Assembly: GCA_030374805.1 (NCBI GenBank)
Contig: JARGSG010000149.1
Coordinates: 1 to 40,233 of the forward strand
Source: Gracilaria gracilis
Taxonomy: Eukaryota > Rhodophyta > Florideophyceae > Gracilariales > Gracilariaceae
Length of the DNA stretch: 40,233 nt
Direction: 5' to 3'
In this document: positions 19,706 through 29,710 of the stretch, one piece after another
Layout of the letters: each line of letters begins with the position of its first letter
How positions within the stretch are numbered: position 1 is the stretch's first letter
Made by a program: the position numbers and the translations under genes
Notes under the pieces: model-generated
The model's database searches: none
What the model saw: only the letters and a program-made list of their open reading frames with translations
Told to the model about the DNA's origin: nothing

Positions 19706-19872
19706 GCAATTATACAGCATGGAACGGGTTTTTTCAACACGACAGGGAAATGTGCACGATGCCTTACATGCACGTGAAGCCGTAAAGAGGAGTGAGGGAA
19801 AGCGTGGACACTCGAGGGATACGGAACTTCGTCAATGAAACTTATACACGAAGTTATAAAGAACGGCTGGTA

Positions 19873-19946
19873 GGACAGCGGACCGGGGTGGCGTGGCGCT
19901 TCATCAGTGCACTGATGAAGTGCCGCGCCATCCCGGTCCGCTGTCC
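19873..19946. repeat. 74-bp near-perfect palindrome 1
   Basis: Two 37-base arms with no spacer, centred between 19909 and 19910 (CAGTG|CACTG). Thirty-four of 37 pairs match, and the three mismatches are transitions that could pair as G-U in RNA. It begins GGACAGCGGACCGGGGTGGC and is followed by CCAAAAAATT. It belongs to a family of three (see 19988 and 20207). Confidence 0.95.
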
Positions 19947-19987
19947 CAAAAAATTATTTTATTTTCCATATTTTTCAACGACAGCCT

Positions 19988-20063
19988 GGGATAGTGGACC
20001 GGGGTGTCGTGGCGCTTCACCGGTGCACCGATGAAGCACCATGCCATACCGGTCCGCTGTCCC
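19988..20063. repeat. 76-bp palindrome 2
   Basis: Arms of 38 bases centred between 20025 and 20026. It is the same family as palindrome 1, sharing the GGACCGGGGTGTCGTGGCGC core. It has more mismatches between its arms than the other two and looks the oldest. Confidence 0.93.
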
Positions 20064-20065
20064 GA

Positions 20066-20215
20066 CGGCGCGTCGGCGGTGCCACGTATGCCACCACCCC
20101 AATTTTATCGCACACGGCGCGTTGACAGCGGGACAATTTCACCGCTCACGGCACTTTGGCAGTGTCACGTGTGTCACCACCGCAGCTTCATCACTCACGG
20201 CGCGTTGGGACAACG
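20066..20215. repeat. Tandem 83-bp-period direct repeat between palindromes 2 and 3
   Basis: Bases from 20066 and from 20149 align over about 65 bases: CGGCGCGTCGGCGGTGCCAC against CGGCACTTTGGCAGTGTCAC, both continuing to CACACGGCGCGTTG or CTCACGGCGCGTTG and then a GGGACA start resembling the palindrome edge. It may be the remains of further palindrome-containing units. Confidence 0.75.
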
Positions 20216-20282
20216 GACCGGGGTGTCGTGGCGCTTCATCGGGGCACCAATGAAGCGCCACGACACCCCGGTCCGATGTCCC
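20207..20282. repeat. 76-bp near-perfect palindrome 3
   Basis: Arms of 38 bases centred between 20244 and 20245; only about three mismatches between arms (GGGACAACGG/GGGACATCGG and two near the centre). It is followed by CAAAAAATGG, as palindrome 1 is followed by CAAAAAATTA, so the flank is part of the repeated unit. Confidence 0.95.
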
Positions 20283-20443
20283 AAAAAATGGTTTGGATTT
20301 TTTTCGACACGAGCGGCTGGAGAAAGATGATATTTTATACTTCCAACATTTCGCATCCCAGCCGCACGTATAGCGCTGTAAAAAAGCCGTCCTCACTCAC
20401 CCTCCCAACACCTTCCACCCCCTACCTTCTTCCTGGTCACAAC

Positions 20444-20523
20444 TTTTACCGGGATATATTCATTTTCTTCCATAACCGAGGTATGTCTCGGTTGCGGAAA
20501 GAGAACGATATATCTCCGTAAAA
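20444..20523. repeat. 80-bp hairpin, unrelated to the palindrome family
   Basis: Two imperfect 37-base arms (TTTTACCGGGATATATTC... and its complement ending ATATATCTCCGTAAAA) flank a 6-base loop, GTATGT, with a perfect inner stem ATAACCGAG/CTCGGTTGC over its last seven pairs. It could be a foldback element or an RNA hairpin. It lies just before the direct repeats at 20541. Confidence 0.85.
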
Positions 20524-20540
20524 GGTGGCACACCCTCACG

Positions 20541-20815
20541 CTTTGTAGCTAAGAATAGGACATCCATTTCATGCTATAAAGTTAGTACATCTTCTATCTT
20601 TATAGAATGTAGTCGGTGTCCGTATTCCTATGCTGCTTGCACTTTGTAGCTAGGATTAGCACATCCGTTACATGATATAAAATTAGTACATCTTCTAATT
20701 TTGTGTTATAAAGCTGTGTGTGATATTCTTATGCTGCTCGCGGAGGTTTTCGCACAACCTCATCCTTTGTAGCTAGGAATAGGACATCCGTTAGAGGAGA
20801 TAAAGTTTTAGGGGC
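20541..20815. repeat. Three imperfect direct repeats (101- and 123-bp spacing)
   Basis: CTTTGTAGCTAGGAATAGGA-type units begin at 20541, 20642 and 20765. Each continues CATCCGTT, then ATAAARTTAGTACATCTTCT in the first two. The third stops matching after GATAAAGTTTTAGG. No ORF runs through them. Confidence 0.85.
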
Positions 20816-22113
20816 TATGAGGTCTATAGCTATAGGAGAAGTGGTATGTTCGTACTGGGTATTGCGCACATGATTCAATTGTTTAGCGATGAAAAGCAAG
20901 CTGAGGATATGCTATCAGACGTTTTGTATTAGCCGTGAAAGGCTTGCCACATGAGCTTTTGCAAACATAGTCGCAAATGCGTGGTAATAGTGTGATGCAG
21001 CAACGTAAATTTGGTCCTGCAACCTACGATAATGACCAGTTGCTCAACAGCAAACTAGTTCCCCACGTGTCACGACTACTATTTACCTCGCGATTGGGAG
21101 TTTTATGGAAAGTATAGGAAATAGAAGCATTCTGATTACAGATACCGTCAAAGTACCTTGTTAAACTTGGTGTGATCCTTTTACTTTCTGTCACCACAAA
21201 AGTCGTATCGTTCAAGTAGGAAGCAAATGCGTTGCAAATATCAAATGATTAAGAGGTCATATGGAAAAAAACCGCGTATTCTATGACGTCACCCTCTTGA
21301 TCCACAAGAAACATGTTTTCCACGTGTAACCATCATCATTGCATTCGAGATTGGCAACTTTTATTGAGCGACATTGATATTGGAGCATTCCATTTACGGT
21401 TCCCCTCAAAAGCAAATATTCATTATGGTGTCATCCTGGCCGGTTCTGTGATCATATTATCAGCATGGTTCAATTACGAATAATATATACGGCCAGTGTC
21501 GCCGACATGCGTGCGCTAATGAATAGAACTTGGTCCGTTACCATTTGAGAGCATTTTAGTCATGCGCAGCAAACTGGTATTCTGCGAAAAACCGCCAGCA
21601 TTTAAATTGCAATATGTCACACGGTGAAACGGGGCAGTTGAATCACTTAAATTTCGGAACTACGAAGGGTAATGCCATTAGAAAGTGGTACAGCGCGTGC
21701 TAGTGAAGGTTTGACAGGCGTTAAATTATATTGGACCTTTCCATATTCAAAATGCGTTATCTCCTGATGAGCCTGATTGAGGTGAGCTGGTTGCAATTCG
21801 CTCTTCTGCGCGACTCTAGGCCCGCATTGCTGTAGGTGGGTGGAGAGATCCGTGACGACTTTGTCTACCTGTTTGGTTATGAAAGTTTGTTGTCCAGTAT
21901 TTCGTAACAGCCAATTGTTCTAATACTCGATCATTTTTTTGGAAGGAAAACTTGTTTGTTAACCTTTGCCGGTAAGTTTCAAAAGGCGTATTTCCTGCCT
22001 TCCTCGGAGGTATAATTCAGAAGTGTGCGTCAATCTGCAAGCAGAGCAACAAATCTGTTGGTCTCAACGTATCATACAATGTTTGAAAATGGCAACAACT
22101 TGTTGTCATCCCC
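20816..22113. other. A/T-rich region with no gene seen
   Basis: About 1.3 kb with no ORF above about 60 residues that carries any feature. Base composition is more A/T-rich than the flanking genes. I see no tRNA, no recognisable RNA gene and no long repeat. If the unit is a circle, this and the hairpin cluster before it are the natural places to look for an origin. Confidence 0.5.
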
Positions 22114-23998
22114 ATGTTCGCCGTCTGGCGCTCGAGAGTAGGATTTCATAAAACCTTCAAGTGTACGATGTATGTCGTTTCATACGCCCCAAACGTGATA
22201 GAAATTCAGACATGCACTACTGTGTACGGGCCCGGCGGGCGGCCCGTAGAAATTACTGCAAGGCTGAATTCCTTAACAACCAACGCTCTTTCCCTTGCCG
22301 CTATAAGATGCGCCAAGCCAAATGGAACATCTCTCGTGCCGGGTATTTTCCAACCAACAACACCAATGCATTAGTCGCTCTGACCACCAGTTGCCGTCTG
22401 AAGACCTTCCGACCGCATCACGCCGCCAGTGCAAGCTGGCCATCGTGGTGTCGTCCGAACGTCGTCCGACCGTAACAAGTCGCCTGAGCGAATAGATCAT
22501 CGTGTTGTTGCCCGATCATATTTCGTCGTCATTGTCGGAATTTGAAGCCGCTAGATGTCAGTGTGACCGATGATGTCAATCGATTCGCGGCCGCCGTTGA
22601 GAAGCATAGCTATGGAGCGCAGATATCGAGCAGAAGGCGGTATACTGATCTCGTCGAGGATTACCTCTCCTTGTGATCGTCAGTGGTGCAAATGAAGAGA
22701 AAGTATGGTTTAATATCTATCAAACTGCCACGCTTCGCAACACGGAAATCTCGAAGAAGTGGATGTGGGTTGTTGGGGATTCTTGGTAAGAGAGAGCGCG
22801 CGTTTGATGGCGGTGGGGACAGGTTGGTGGCCATGTGTGCCGACCAACTGGGCGCGGATAACATCACAGTTGCTGGAGAAATTTGCACACGAGATGCTCT
22901 GCACAATGTGCTGGCCTTGTATGATCCGTCCGAGATGCCCTCACTGATGTCAGTGTCGACGCTGGTGACATCCAGCATATCTACATTGCCGGAGTCGGTG
23001 CTGCCGATAGAATCTGTTCCTCATTTGAGTACAAGCCCCGAGTATATCTCTACACCTCCTGGCTGCAGCATCTGTTCAGAGCAAACCAGCGTCTCGACGG
23101 GGTTCAGATCGAAGTGCCTGAACGAACGCTCGAGCCGGAATACAGAGCCATGTAAATGCTCTCAATTCCCCGCAACCAAACTGAGAACGCTTGCCTGTAC
23201 CGCAACCGCACCGTCAGTGGCGACGGTCTAGCACCGATCCCGAGCCAGGACAAAGAACCAGAGTCCTCCGTCGAAGCAGACGAAAGCGATGAGGATGAAG
23301 GTGAAGAACAGTTCGGGTCGGAAACTAACTACACTGAGGAGATTCCGCAGCTTGATTTTCAACCAGCTGGCCCGAGCACCTTCTCCACCGCCAAGGAAGA
23401 GGCCGTTTTTGAAGAGGAGAAAGACGCCGAGCTTGCAAGGGAGAGCAACAACAAGTGCTTCCCTGCTTTGGATACTGTACAACTGGACAACGGCCAACGC
23501 ATTCCAATGTCTCGGCTCCAAATCGGTCATCGCGAGCTTGTTGCTCCTGGTGTCTTCTTCCCTGTTTTCATGTTTACTCACAAGCTCAGCAATATCGTCA
23601 GCGACTTTGTGCACATTCGCACCCACAGTGGTGATCGACTCTCTGTTAGTGCCTTGCATTTTATCTACCTCGACTCCAAGCTCATACCTGCCGCCAATGC
23701 CGCCATTGTACAACACGTTCAGCTTGAAGAGGGAACCGTTTCTATTGTATCTCAGGTTTCAGTCGTTCAGCACTCAGGACTGTACAACCCGTAAACCCTT
23801 TACGGGGACATAATTATGGATAACATTCGCGTTCCCACCTACACCGATGCCGTCCAACCTGTTGTTGCCCATTTTGCCCTGGCTTCTCTCCGTCTTTTCT
23901 CTGATAGATTTGCGGTTTACACCTCACAATTTGAGAAAGGCGTTGACACGCTCATCAGCATTTTTCGAGCACTGTTGTCTTTCTTTTCCAGCGGATAG
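22114..23998 (+). CDS. Hedgehog-type Hint (Hog) autoprocessing-domain protein, interrupted
   Basis: The C-terminal ~180 residues are a Hog domain, the self-cleaving module that joins a lipid to an N-terminal secreted part in Hedgehog proteins. It shows NNKCFPALDTVQLDNG with the nucleophile Cys codon at 23456-23458, a block B region SVSALHFIYL with the conserved His, then GLYNP, TLYGDIIMDNIRVPTYTDAVQP (family: G.IVVDGVxASTYT). The residue before the Cys is Lys, not the usual Gly. Upstream is an acidic linker (ESDEDEGEEQ) and an extracellular-type domain (DIQHIYIAGVGAADRICSSF). A candidate 168-nt intron at 22786-22953 joins WMWVVGDS to VDAGDIQH. In-frame TAA codons at 23153-23155 and 23792-23794, and a shift near 22674, interrupt it. 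The N-terminal region (22114-22480) has two competing frames, so the start is unknown. Confidence 0.72.
22786..22953 (+). other. Candidate intron in the Hog-domain gene (168 nt)
   Basis: Donor TCTTG|GTAAGAG and acceptor CTGATGTCAG|TGTC with CTCACTGAT as a possible branch region. Removal joins GDS to a Cys and then VDAGDIQHIYIAG in frame, and removes an in-frame TGA that otherwise precedes this segment. Based on frame and splice-site logic only. Confidence 0.45.
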
Positions 23999-24134
23999 AT
24001 GAGAACCGTACTCGTGATGGGACATTTTGACCCCTGAAAACTATTATGCCTCTAATGCTTTCCTTGTGTTTCAACGAGGCTACTTTGTGAAATGTGCCGC
24101 ATAATTAACTGCTTTCCTCTCCGTAAGACTACGA

Positions 24135-24823
24135 TCATAAATATTTGTTTCCAGTCCATAATCTCCGGTCAAACTTCATGCGGATCAAAACCTCATCCGT
24201 GACGTTGCGCACCTCATCATGTTGTATTCCCAAAAGTACATGTTCAGGCCTGATTCGGTATCTAGAGCAATCGAGGAACGAGATGAGATGGGCCTACACT
24301 CCTTGGTCATCAACATCAACCAACTTGCCGCTCTTATAATACCAGACATTACGCTCCCTAACGAACGTTGCCATTTCGAGATATGAAAGATTCATATTCC
24401 TTTCCATGAGATTGGCCCTGTTTGTCGTGCACAGCAGTAGAATTGAAGGTACTTTGGCGTTAATATCTGCTTGTTCAAAGATGGTCTCGGTGGTTGGGAG
24501 CGTTGTTTATCATACCGGAACAAAATTCTAGTGGCATAAGGACCAGTAGATTGCTGCTCGATAATGTCGACACCGCCGAAAAACTCATAATCACGACAAA
24601 ACTCTAATATCTCTCGCTTCCATTTCCTGCGGTCAAGTTCTGAGAGACTGCTGTGCGTCGTTTTCATAATATAGTTCGGCAATGGGTACGCATAAGCACT
24701 ATATCTTGCACGAAGTAGGTCCTCAGCAATCGGTGGGCTACTTTGGGCCGTGTGGAAGCGGCGACAGCACTTGCTATATGCCTTCTCACTTCCACAAGCG
24801 CAAACTGCGTCAGGGTTGGGCAA
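24135..24823 (-). CDS. YchJ/UPF0225-like SEC-C protein, left arm, copy B (complete)
   Basis: Nearly identical to the gene at 6272-6945, with Ser for Gly in KAYSKCC. The same intron lies at 24418-24515. Because the repeat arm ends at 24154, this gene reads past the arm and ends GLWT-like then GNKYL at a TGA at 24135-24137, a few residues longer than the right-arm gene. The start is uncertain as described for that gene. It lies about 95 bases beyond the 3' end of Uma2 on the same strand. Confidence 0.75.
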
Positions 24824-25100
24824 CCGGTCTCAACTGTTTGGATATTTTGAAAGCATGAAACCAGGAAGCCCTAGTCCGCAGTACACTGGCCTCAGACGTT
24901 TTGGAACGGATAAGAGTTTTACGGTTCGGTCGCTTCGGATTGAGTGAAATACGCCTTGGTTGCACCAGGCAGAATTGTGTCGTGTGTGAAGCGGAAGAAC
25001 GAAACAGGTACTGGAAAGATTTGTACCAATGATTGAACGATTTCCCCTACACATTTTGTTGAGTAGTAGATCCCTGGATACGATAAAAGCACTGAGGGAT
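24154..25100 (-). repeat. Inverted repeat arm, left, copy B (947 bp)
   Basis: Full-length left arm. Together with 30453-31399 it flanks a 5.35-kb segment (25101-30452). The arm lies across the Uma2 3' end and the whole intron-containing YchJ-like gene. Just outside the outer edge the two arms' flanks are unrelated, so the last codons of the two YchJ-like genes differ. Confidence 0.93.
24418..24515 (-). other. Intron in YchJ-like gene, left arm, copy B
   Basis: Same GTATGA donor and AACAG acceptor as 6580-6677, on the minus strand. It carries most of the substitutions separating the two arms in this interval, including the CAAGCAGATATT/AATGCAGACATT difference. Confidence 0.68.
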
Positions 25101-25806
25101 CGCCGCGATATACTTCTTTCGGGCCCCACGAGTTTGATGAGGAATCTCTGTTCAAAATTTCAATACGTCGGTCTCTCTTGCTTTCATCCTTGCAGTTCGC
25201 ATCCCTGTTCACCATGATGTATTTATCTACTTCTGCCTTCTCGTATTCGGACACTTTGACAACCGTGTCCGTACTTTGGTTGTGGCTGGTGACTTCTATC
25301 ACAGCTTCGGTTTTTCCAGCAACCGGATTGGAGATCCTTCGCGATTTCGGGGAAACCTGATTGCTTTTGGATGCCGATAAGGGAACTGCGGTGCTAACGT
25401 CGGGCCTACGAATGGTTCTTTTCGGTGAAGGGTTTCCAGGAGAAGAACTCGAAGGGGGGATCGCAAGACCTTCTTGTGATGCTGGTGGATACTTGGTCTC
25501 TCCTCTAAGATATCGAACTGTGCCGTGATTTTGCAAATACTTCGCTATGTTATCGTGGGGCTGTTCTGACATTGGTAGTGCTACTAGAATACCTTCCACG
25601 TATTCATACCGTCCATACACCGAAGCATCGATGTCGAAATATTCCTCCACGGTGCAAGGCTTACGATCAAGCGAACCAAGTTCGGTCCTCGGCGCGTTGA
25701 GAGAATAGGCAGGCAATGAGGGTGGCGCAATCGCTTGGCGGTCAGACTGATCGCTCTCAAGTTCCGGGGTGGAGGGAAGCGAACAAGACGGGAGCGGCAA
25801 CTCCAT
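24919..25806 (-). CDS. Uma2/DUF820 family PD-(D/E)xK nuclease-like protein, copy B (intact)
   Basis: A 295-residue ORF from an ATG at 25806 to a TAA. It follows the Uma2 (DUF820, putative restriction-endonuclease-like) pattern common in cyanobacteria: TVEEYFDID at 52-60, YEYVEGILVALPMSEQPHDNI at 67-87 (family: YElidGelv.m...s..H..i), RRPDV at 133-137 supplying the Asp, AVIEVTSHN at 168-176 supplying the Glu, and Lys184 in VVKVSEYEKAEVDKYIMVN (family: K...Y...GV.eYwlvd). The catalytic acidic set is therefore present. An ~45-residue low-complexity N-terminus rich in Pro/Ser precedes the domain. Residues after about 236 lie in the inverted-repeat arm. The role of Uma2 proteins outside bacteria is unknown; the gene is best explained by transfer from a bacterium. 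It overlaps no neighbour, and YchJ-like lies downstream. Confidence 0.8.
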   Translation of the reverse strand: MELPLPSCSLPSTPELESDQSDRQAIAPPSLPAYSLNAPRTELGSLDRKPCTVEEYFDIDASVYGRYEYVEGILVALPMSEQPHDNIAKYLQNHGTVRYLRGETKYPPASQEGLAIPPSSSSPGNPSPKRTIRRPDVSTAVPLSASKSNQVSPKSRRISNPVAGKTEAVIEVTSHNQSTDTVVKVSEYEKAEVDKYIMVNRDANCKDESKRDRRIEILNRDSSSNSWGPKEVYRGDPSVLLSYPGIYYSTKCVGEIVQSLVQIFPVPVSFFRFTHDTILPGATKAYFTQSEATEP

Positions 25807-26318
25807 CTTTTTGAGGTTTGTGCCACTTCGTGCAAGGGTGTTTAAATGGTTGATACGCTCGAGTGAGAGAAGGTTTTGCTGCGAACAAGCTGGGTTCTCG
25901 AAGCAAAGCGTCTCGAGACTTTACGATTTGCCTAGCGACGGCGACTTAGAGCGCCTCCTTCCCCACCCTCACCGTGCGACACTGAAGTTGTTGAGAGTTA
26001 TTCTTCGTGACCAGGTTTCTTTCTTGCATTAAATGGAAGAATTTTCACCCATTAAAACTTAATAAACAGGAGTCAAACGGAGGATCAGAGCGAAATACAG
26101 GAAGAGCGATGGGAGAAGTACAGATCGTATGACTTCCCCTTGGAGAGTTACCGGTGGAGCTAGCGCGATGAAACACCAGATACAAGAAATATACAGCATG
26201 TTTTCTAAAAGCTTGGCAGCAAATTATGGAACAAACCTCTCTTCTTCTTCGTTTCTACGTGTACTGTTGAGATTAGAGTCTTGGAAGCATTTGCTCTTTT
26301 AGCAGATGGATTACCTAA

Positions 26319-28017
26319 CTAAACGCCTTCTGACTTGCTACTACAACATGACGGTTCCAACTCGACGGTTGTGAACTCAGCTCTCGACCGACGAGAGAGT
26401 CCAGGTACCACTTGGGGACTCACAGGCAGTCTAGCATGTCCGAAAGCATGAAGTGCTTCTGACATCTGACTGCCAGCAACCACCTTGCGCGGATCAAAGG
26501 TCGGTGATTCCACGTAGTATGGACTCACCGGCCTCGAAGCATGAGTGGGGATAGTGCTGGCATTTCGCCGACGTTTTCTTGCACAATACTTCCACACAAG
26601 AAACGCGCAAACACACACGATAGTCACACCCAGTAGAACTCCCCCAATTCACCCGCGGCTGCTGTCTGGCCGCATCAACGATACAGACACAACCGAAACA
26701 GCAGCAAACACCATGCTCACCGAACGCATCGCCGGTTCAGCCATGTCACACAACGTCAATGCAATAGACTTGGCCCTTCTCGCAGAGTGAGTCCGCTTAG
26801 TCCCAACTGCTGCAAACCCTTTCTGGATGCCAGTTCCATACGTTCGCAAGAAGCTCCCAACCACAAAACTTACGAAAACTGAGGATGCTGCCATAGCGAT
26901 ACCAGCCCGGTTGCCAAGTCCAAACCCGACCACGAATGGTGATATCAGCGCAATCCCGAAAGGCAAAATGCTTTCCACCGACGATAACATTCCCACTCTG
27001 CGCGTGGATGATTTCGGTTCCGCTCCTCTCAATCCCAGCATTGCTTCTTGTTTAGCCACGGCACACAAGCTCCCCGCAATAGCCATTGGAAGAACGATTT
27101 CAATCGCGAGCCCACACCGCACAACGACGTCGAATGTTATCAGCCCAGTGCCTATGATGAGTTTCAACGGCGGTTGATCAGGTCCACCCACAATTTCCCC
27201 GGCGACAGTTGGAGTCCCGCTTACCCCAGGGCCGCCAGAATCAGTACCAAACCTGTCATTACCGATGCTTCTTGCAAGAAGCATTCCCCAATCGCAGCAG
27301 CCTCAAAACCAGTTGCCTCAACCACACGATTGTTCCCCCTGGCACGAACCTCCTGATGTAACGCGTGAGACACCGAGTGCACCGCGTCCCACGCCCCAAA
27401 TGCAACGGCGCTACATGCCACCCCACCCATGCTCATATACGCCACCGTCATGATACCCACCCCATAAGCATCATAGAGAGCAAACGAGCACAGCGTAGCT
27501 GCCACAATAACATATCTGCCCCCACACTGCACATCATGCCGTTTGCCACGCTCTGAACAATGAGCGCCTTCGTCACAGATAACGCCGCCTTCTCAACGGC
27601 GGCCACAGGTTTGAATGATTCCAATGCAAAGAAAACTCCACACAATCCACTCAACAAGAACGCAACGACAAGCCCCATAACGCAACAGAGGAACAGCTTC
27701 CAACCAGTTGAAGAAACGCGCCCTGAGCTTCGACCCGACGCAGTTACAGGTCGATACTCGTCCGTTATCATCCGCCCTCCACTTGGAATGGGAAGCGGAG
27801 AATCCAAGTCCCTTACACTTTTGGTTTGCGTAACATATCCGCCTTCGCCTCCATCCAATACCATCCGCTGTAGCTTATTTCCGCTCCCAAATCCTTTCTG
27901 AGAAGCAAAGAACGACGATGGACCAAAAAGCCTGAAGCCAATCGCCGCAAAGTACGCCACAAGTATCACACCCACAACGAGCGCGTTCACCGTCAACTTC
28001 TTTCGCACGTTCTCCAT
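26319..28017 (-). CDS. Membrane pyrophosphatase C-terminal-half-like protein, copy B
   Basis: Copy of 1855-3554. The N-terminal part is better preserved here: the frame runs from the ATG at 28017 through SVRDLDSPLPIPSGG, and through EVRARGNNRVVEATGFEAAAIGECF, both broken in copy A. A private indel near 27522 (CCCCCAC against CCCCACAC) shifts the frame after MMCSV, where copy A is intact. The missing G near 27220 and the in-frame TGA at 26649-26651 are shared with copy A. Each copy therefore covers the other's private defects, and about 560 residues with ten membrane segments can be followed. Confidence 0.58.
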
Positions 28018-28277
28018 CCGGTTTGAACGGGGTTCTAATCCCAAGCCCCATAGCTTCCCAACCGTTGCACAGACGATGGGAAAGAAACGGGCAGGTAAAA
28101 TGTTTCTAACGAGTTGTTCGGATTTCTAAAGCTTTACCATGCACAATCTGGCATAACTTCACCAGGACTCTTCGGTTTTCAGCTGCATATTGGACACCAG
28201 GTTGTTTATGGGTTCAATGGAATACCCCTTTGCGATTAGGCTGCTGCCCTCTACAGGACAAGATTGCGAGTATGGCA

Positions 28278-29258
28278 CTAAGACTGGTTGAGGCGCTTCT
28301 TCAGTTTCGCAATTGAAGACTGAACCTTCCCGCGAGCACGCTCACAGTCCATTCGGCTCTCCCGGATTTCTTTCACAAACTCAGCTGCTGAATCCTTGTT
28401 GCTTCGGCAGCTTTTCGCTTCTTTCCCAGCATTCTCCGCCGCTTCTTTGCTGAGCTTCTCCATCACTGTAATATCCTCTTCCAGTTTCTTACAAACCGAG
28501 CAGTTCTTGTTTTCCTTCTTCGACTTCTCCTCGTCTTCCTTCAGTTTGTCCTTTGCTTTCTTGCAATCCTTATCCGATTTAACTGCAACATTAGCCATCT
28601 TCCCAACCTTCAAGTGCGTTTCGAACGCCTTGCCCGCCTCAATTGTAGCATCTAGAGCCTTGCGTGTACATTTCTTCACCGAATCCTGAACAATCCGGGC
28701 GTTGCCATAGATCTCCAACTCTTCCTCAGCTGTCATTTCGTCCCTCACTTCATCGATCTCATCCAGTTCATCGTTCAACGATGATGCTAGCAGCCTCAGT
28801 TTGTATCTTATACACTAGTTCGTGTGCATTCACACTCTCAGCGGTGGCCTCCTTGTTGGAATAGCGAGCGTCAATCTTAGCATTCCCAGCCACCTCCACC
28901 GTATCTAGAACAGATTCAAATGTAGTGCATGACCCGTTACCCGGTGTCAGATGACATCCAAATGCCACAAGCTCGCTCGGAACCGTATCCTCCATCGCAG
29001 TATACACCGAACAGCTCGACCTTTTGAATTTCTCATATCCCAGACGATCACACTTGTACAATGCTTGGCACACACCCAACAAACATGACCCATCGCCCTG
29101 ATACTTCACGCACGATCCTAAAGCAGCAGACTGTGAGCACGGGCACGAATCATTGGTAATCACACACTCAGAGCTTCCAACGGCTTGAGAATATGAATTG
29201 GTATAAAACAAAGAGCTCAAAACAAACAAGCAAACCACAACGTCATTCCGATAGTCAT
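28278..29258 (-). CDS. Secreted Cys-rich head plus charged coiled-coil protein, copy B (interrupted)
   Basis: Copy of 3819-4800 with the ATG at 29258. The coiled-coil ORF is longer here (28278-28778): it begins MNDELDEIDEVRDEM and continues through TAEEELEIYGNARIVQDSVKK, because the G run near 28698 is one base shorter than in copy A. It overlaps the end of the Cys-rich ORF (28768). The signal-peptide frame shift in the T run and the TGA ending IIVER are shared with copy A. Confidence 0.5.
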
Positions 29259-29401
29259 TATGACAAGTATGTGAAAGCTTTTCGGTGTTGATTCTGACGA
29301 GGAGTAGAGAGCTGAACTGAGCTGGCTTATGTGACGGTAGATTGGGCGCTGTGTGTGAGATGGGGACTGGAGTGGACAACGATCACAATGGAGGCGGCGC
29401 G

Positions 29402-29410
29402 CCTTTTATA
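29402..29410 (-). promoter_or_regulatory. TATA box for the secreted Cys-rich gene, copy B
   Basis: Identical to 4944-4952: TATAAAAGG on the minus strand followed by a GC-rich GCGCGCCGCC start region. Confidence 0.65.
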
Positions 29411-29710
29411 CCCTTCTCGAAGTTGAGTTCTCGCCAGCTTTAGTTGAGAGGGGGGCAGACTTCCATCTAATTGAAACTACCTCGGTCGAACCATGGGGGT
29501 TCGGATGAGTCTGTGCCAAAGAGAGTAGTGCGATGGTGACCGTAATTGGAACAAACGGCGTCGACTTCAATCTAGTAGGCCCATATAGATCATGTCACGA
29601 ACCTCCGTGAACAACAAATACTCGCTGCCTATTGACACTGAGGAAGGACTTGCGAGTGTTTCCAAGGTCAGAAGCTGCTTAACAGTCCGTTCTCCTCCTC
29701 TGCGACCACT

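Noticed and set aside
19553..19773. N-terminal extension of the K+ channel fragment through the minisatellite
   Set aside because: The 17-bp units do not keep a reading frame, so the open frame upstream of 19497 is chance.
19553..20815. CRISPR array
   Set aside because: The repeats are contiguous 17-bp units, palindromes or 100-bp-class repeats; there are no regular unique spacers and no cas genes.
23289..23813. Plus-strand and minus-strand ORFs overlapping the Hog domain
   Set aside because: The frame at 23156-23794 carries the Hog motifs; the others are shadows.
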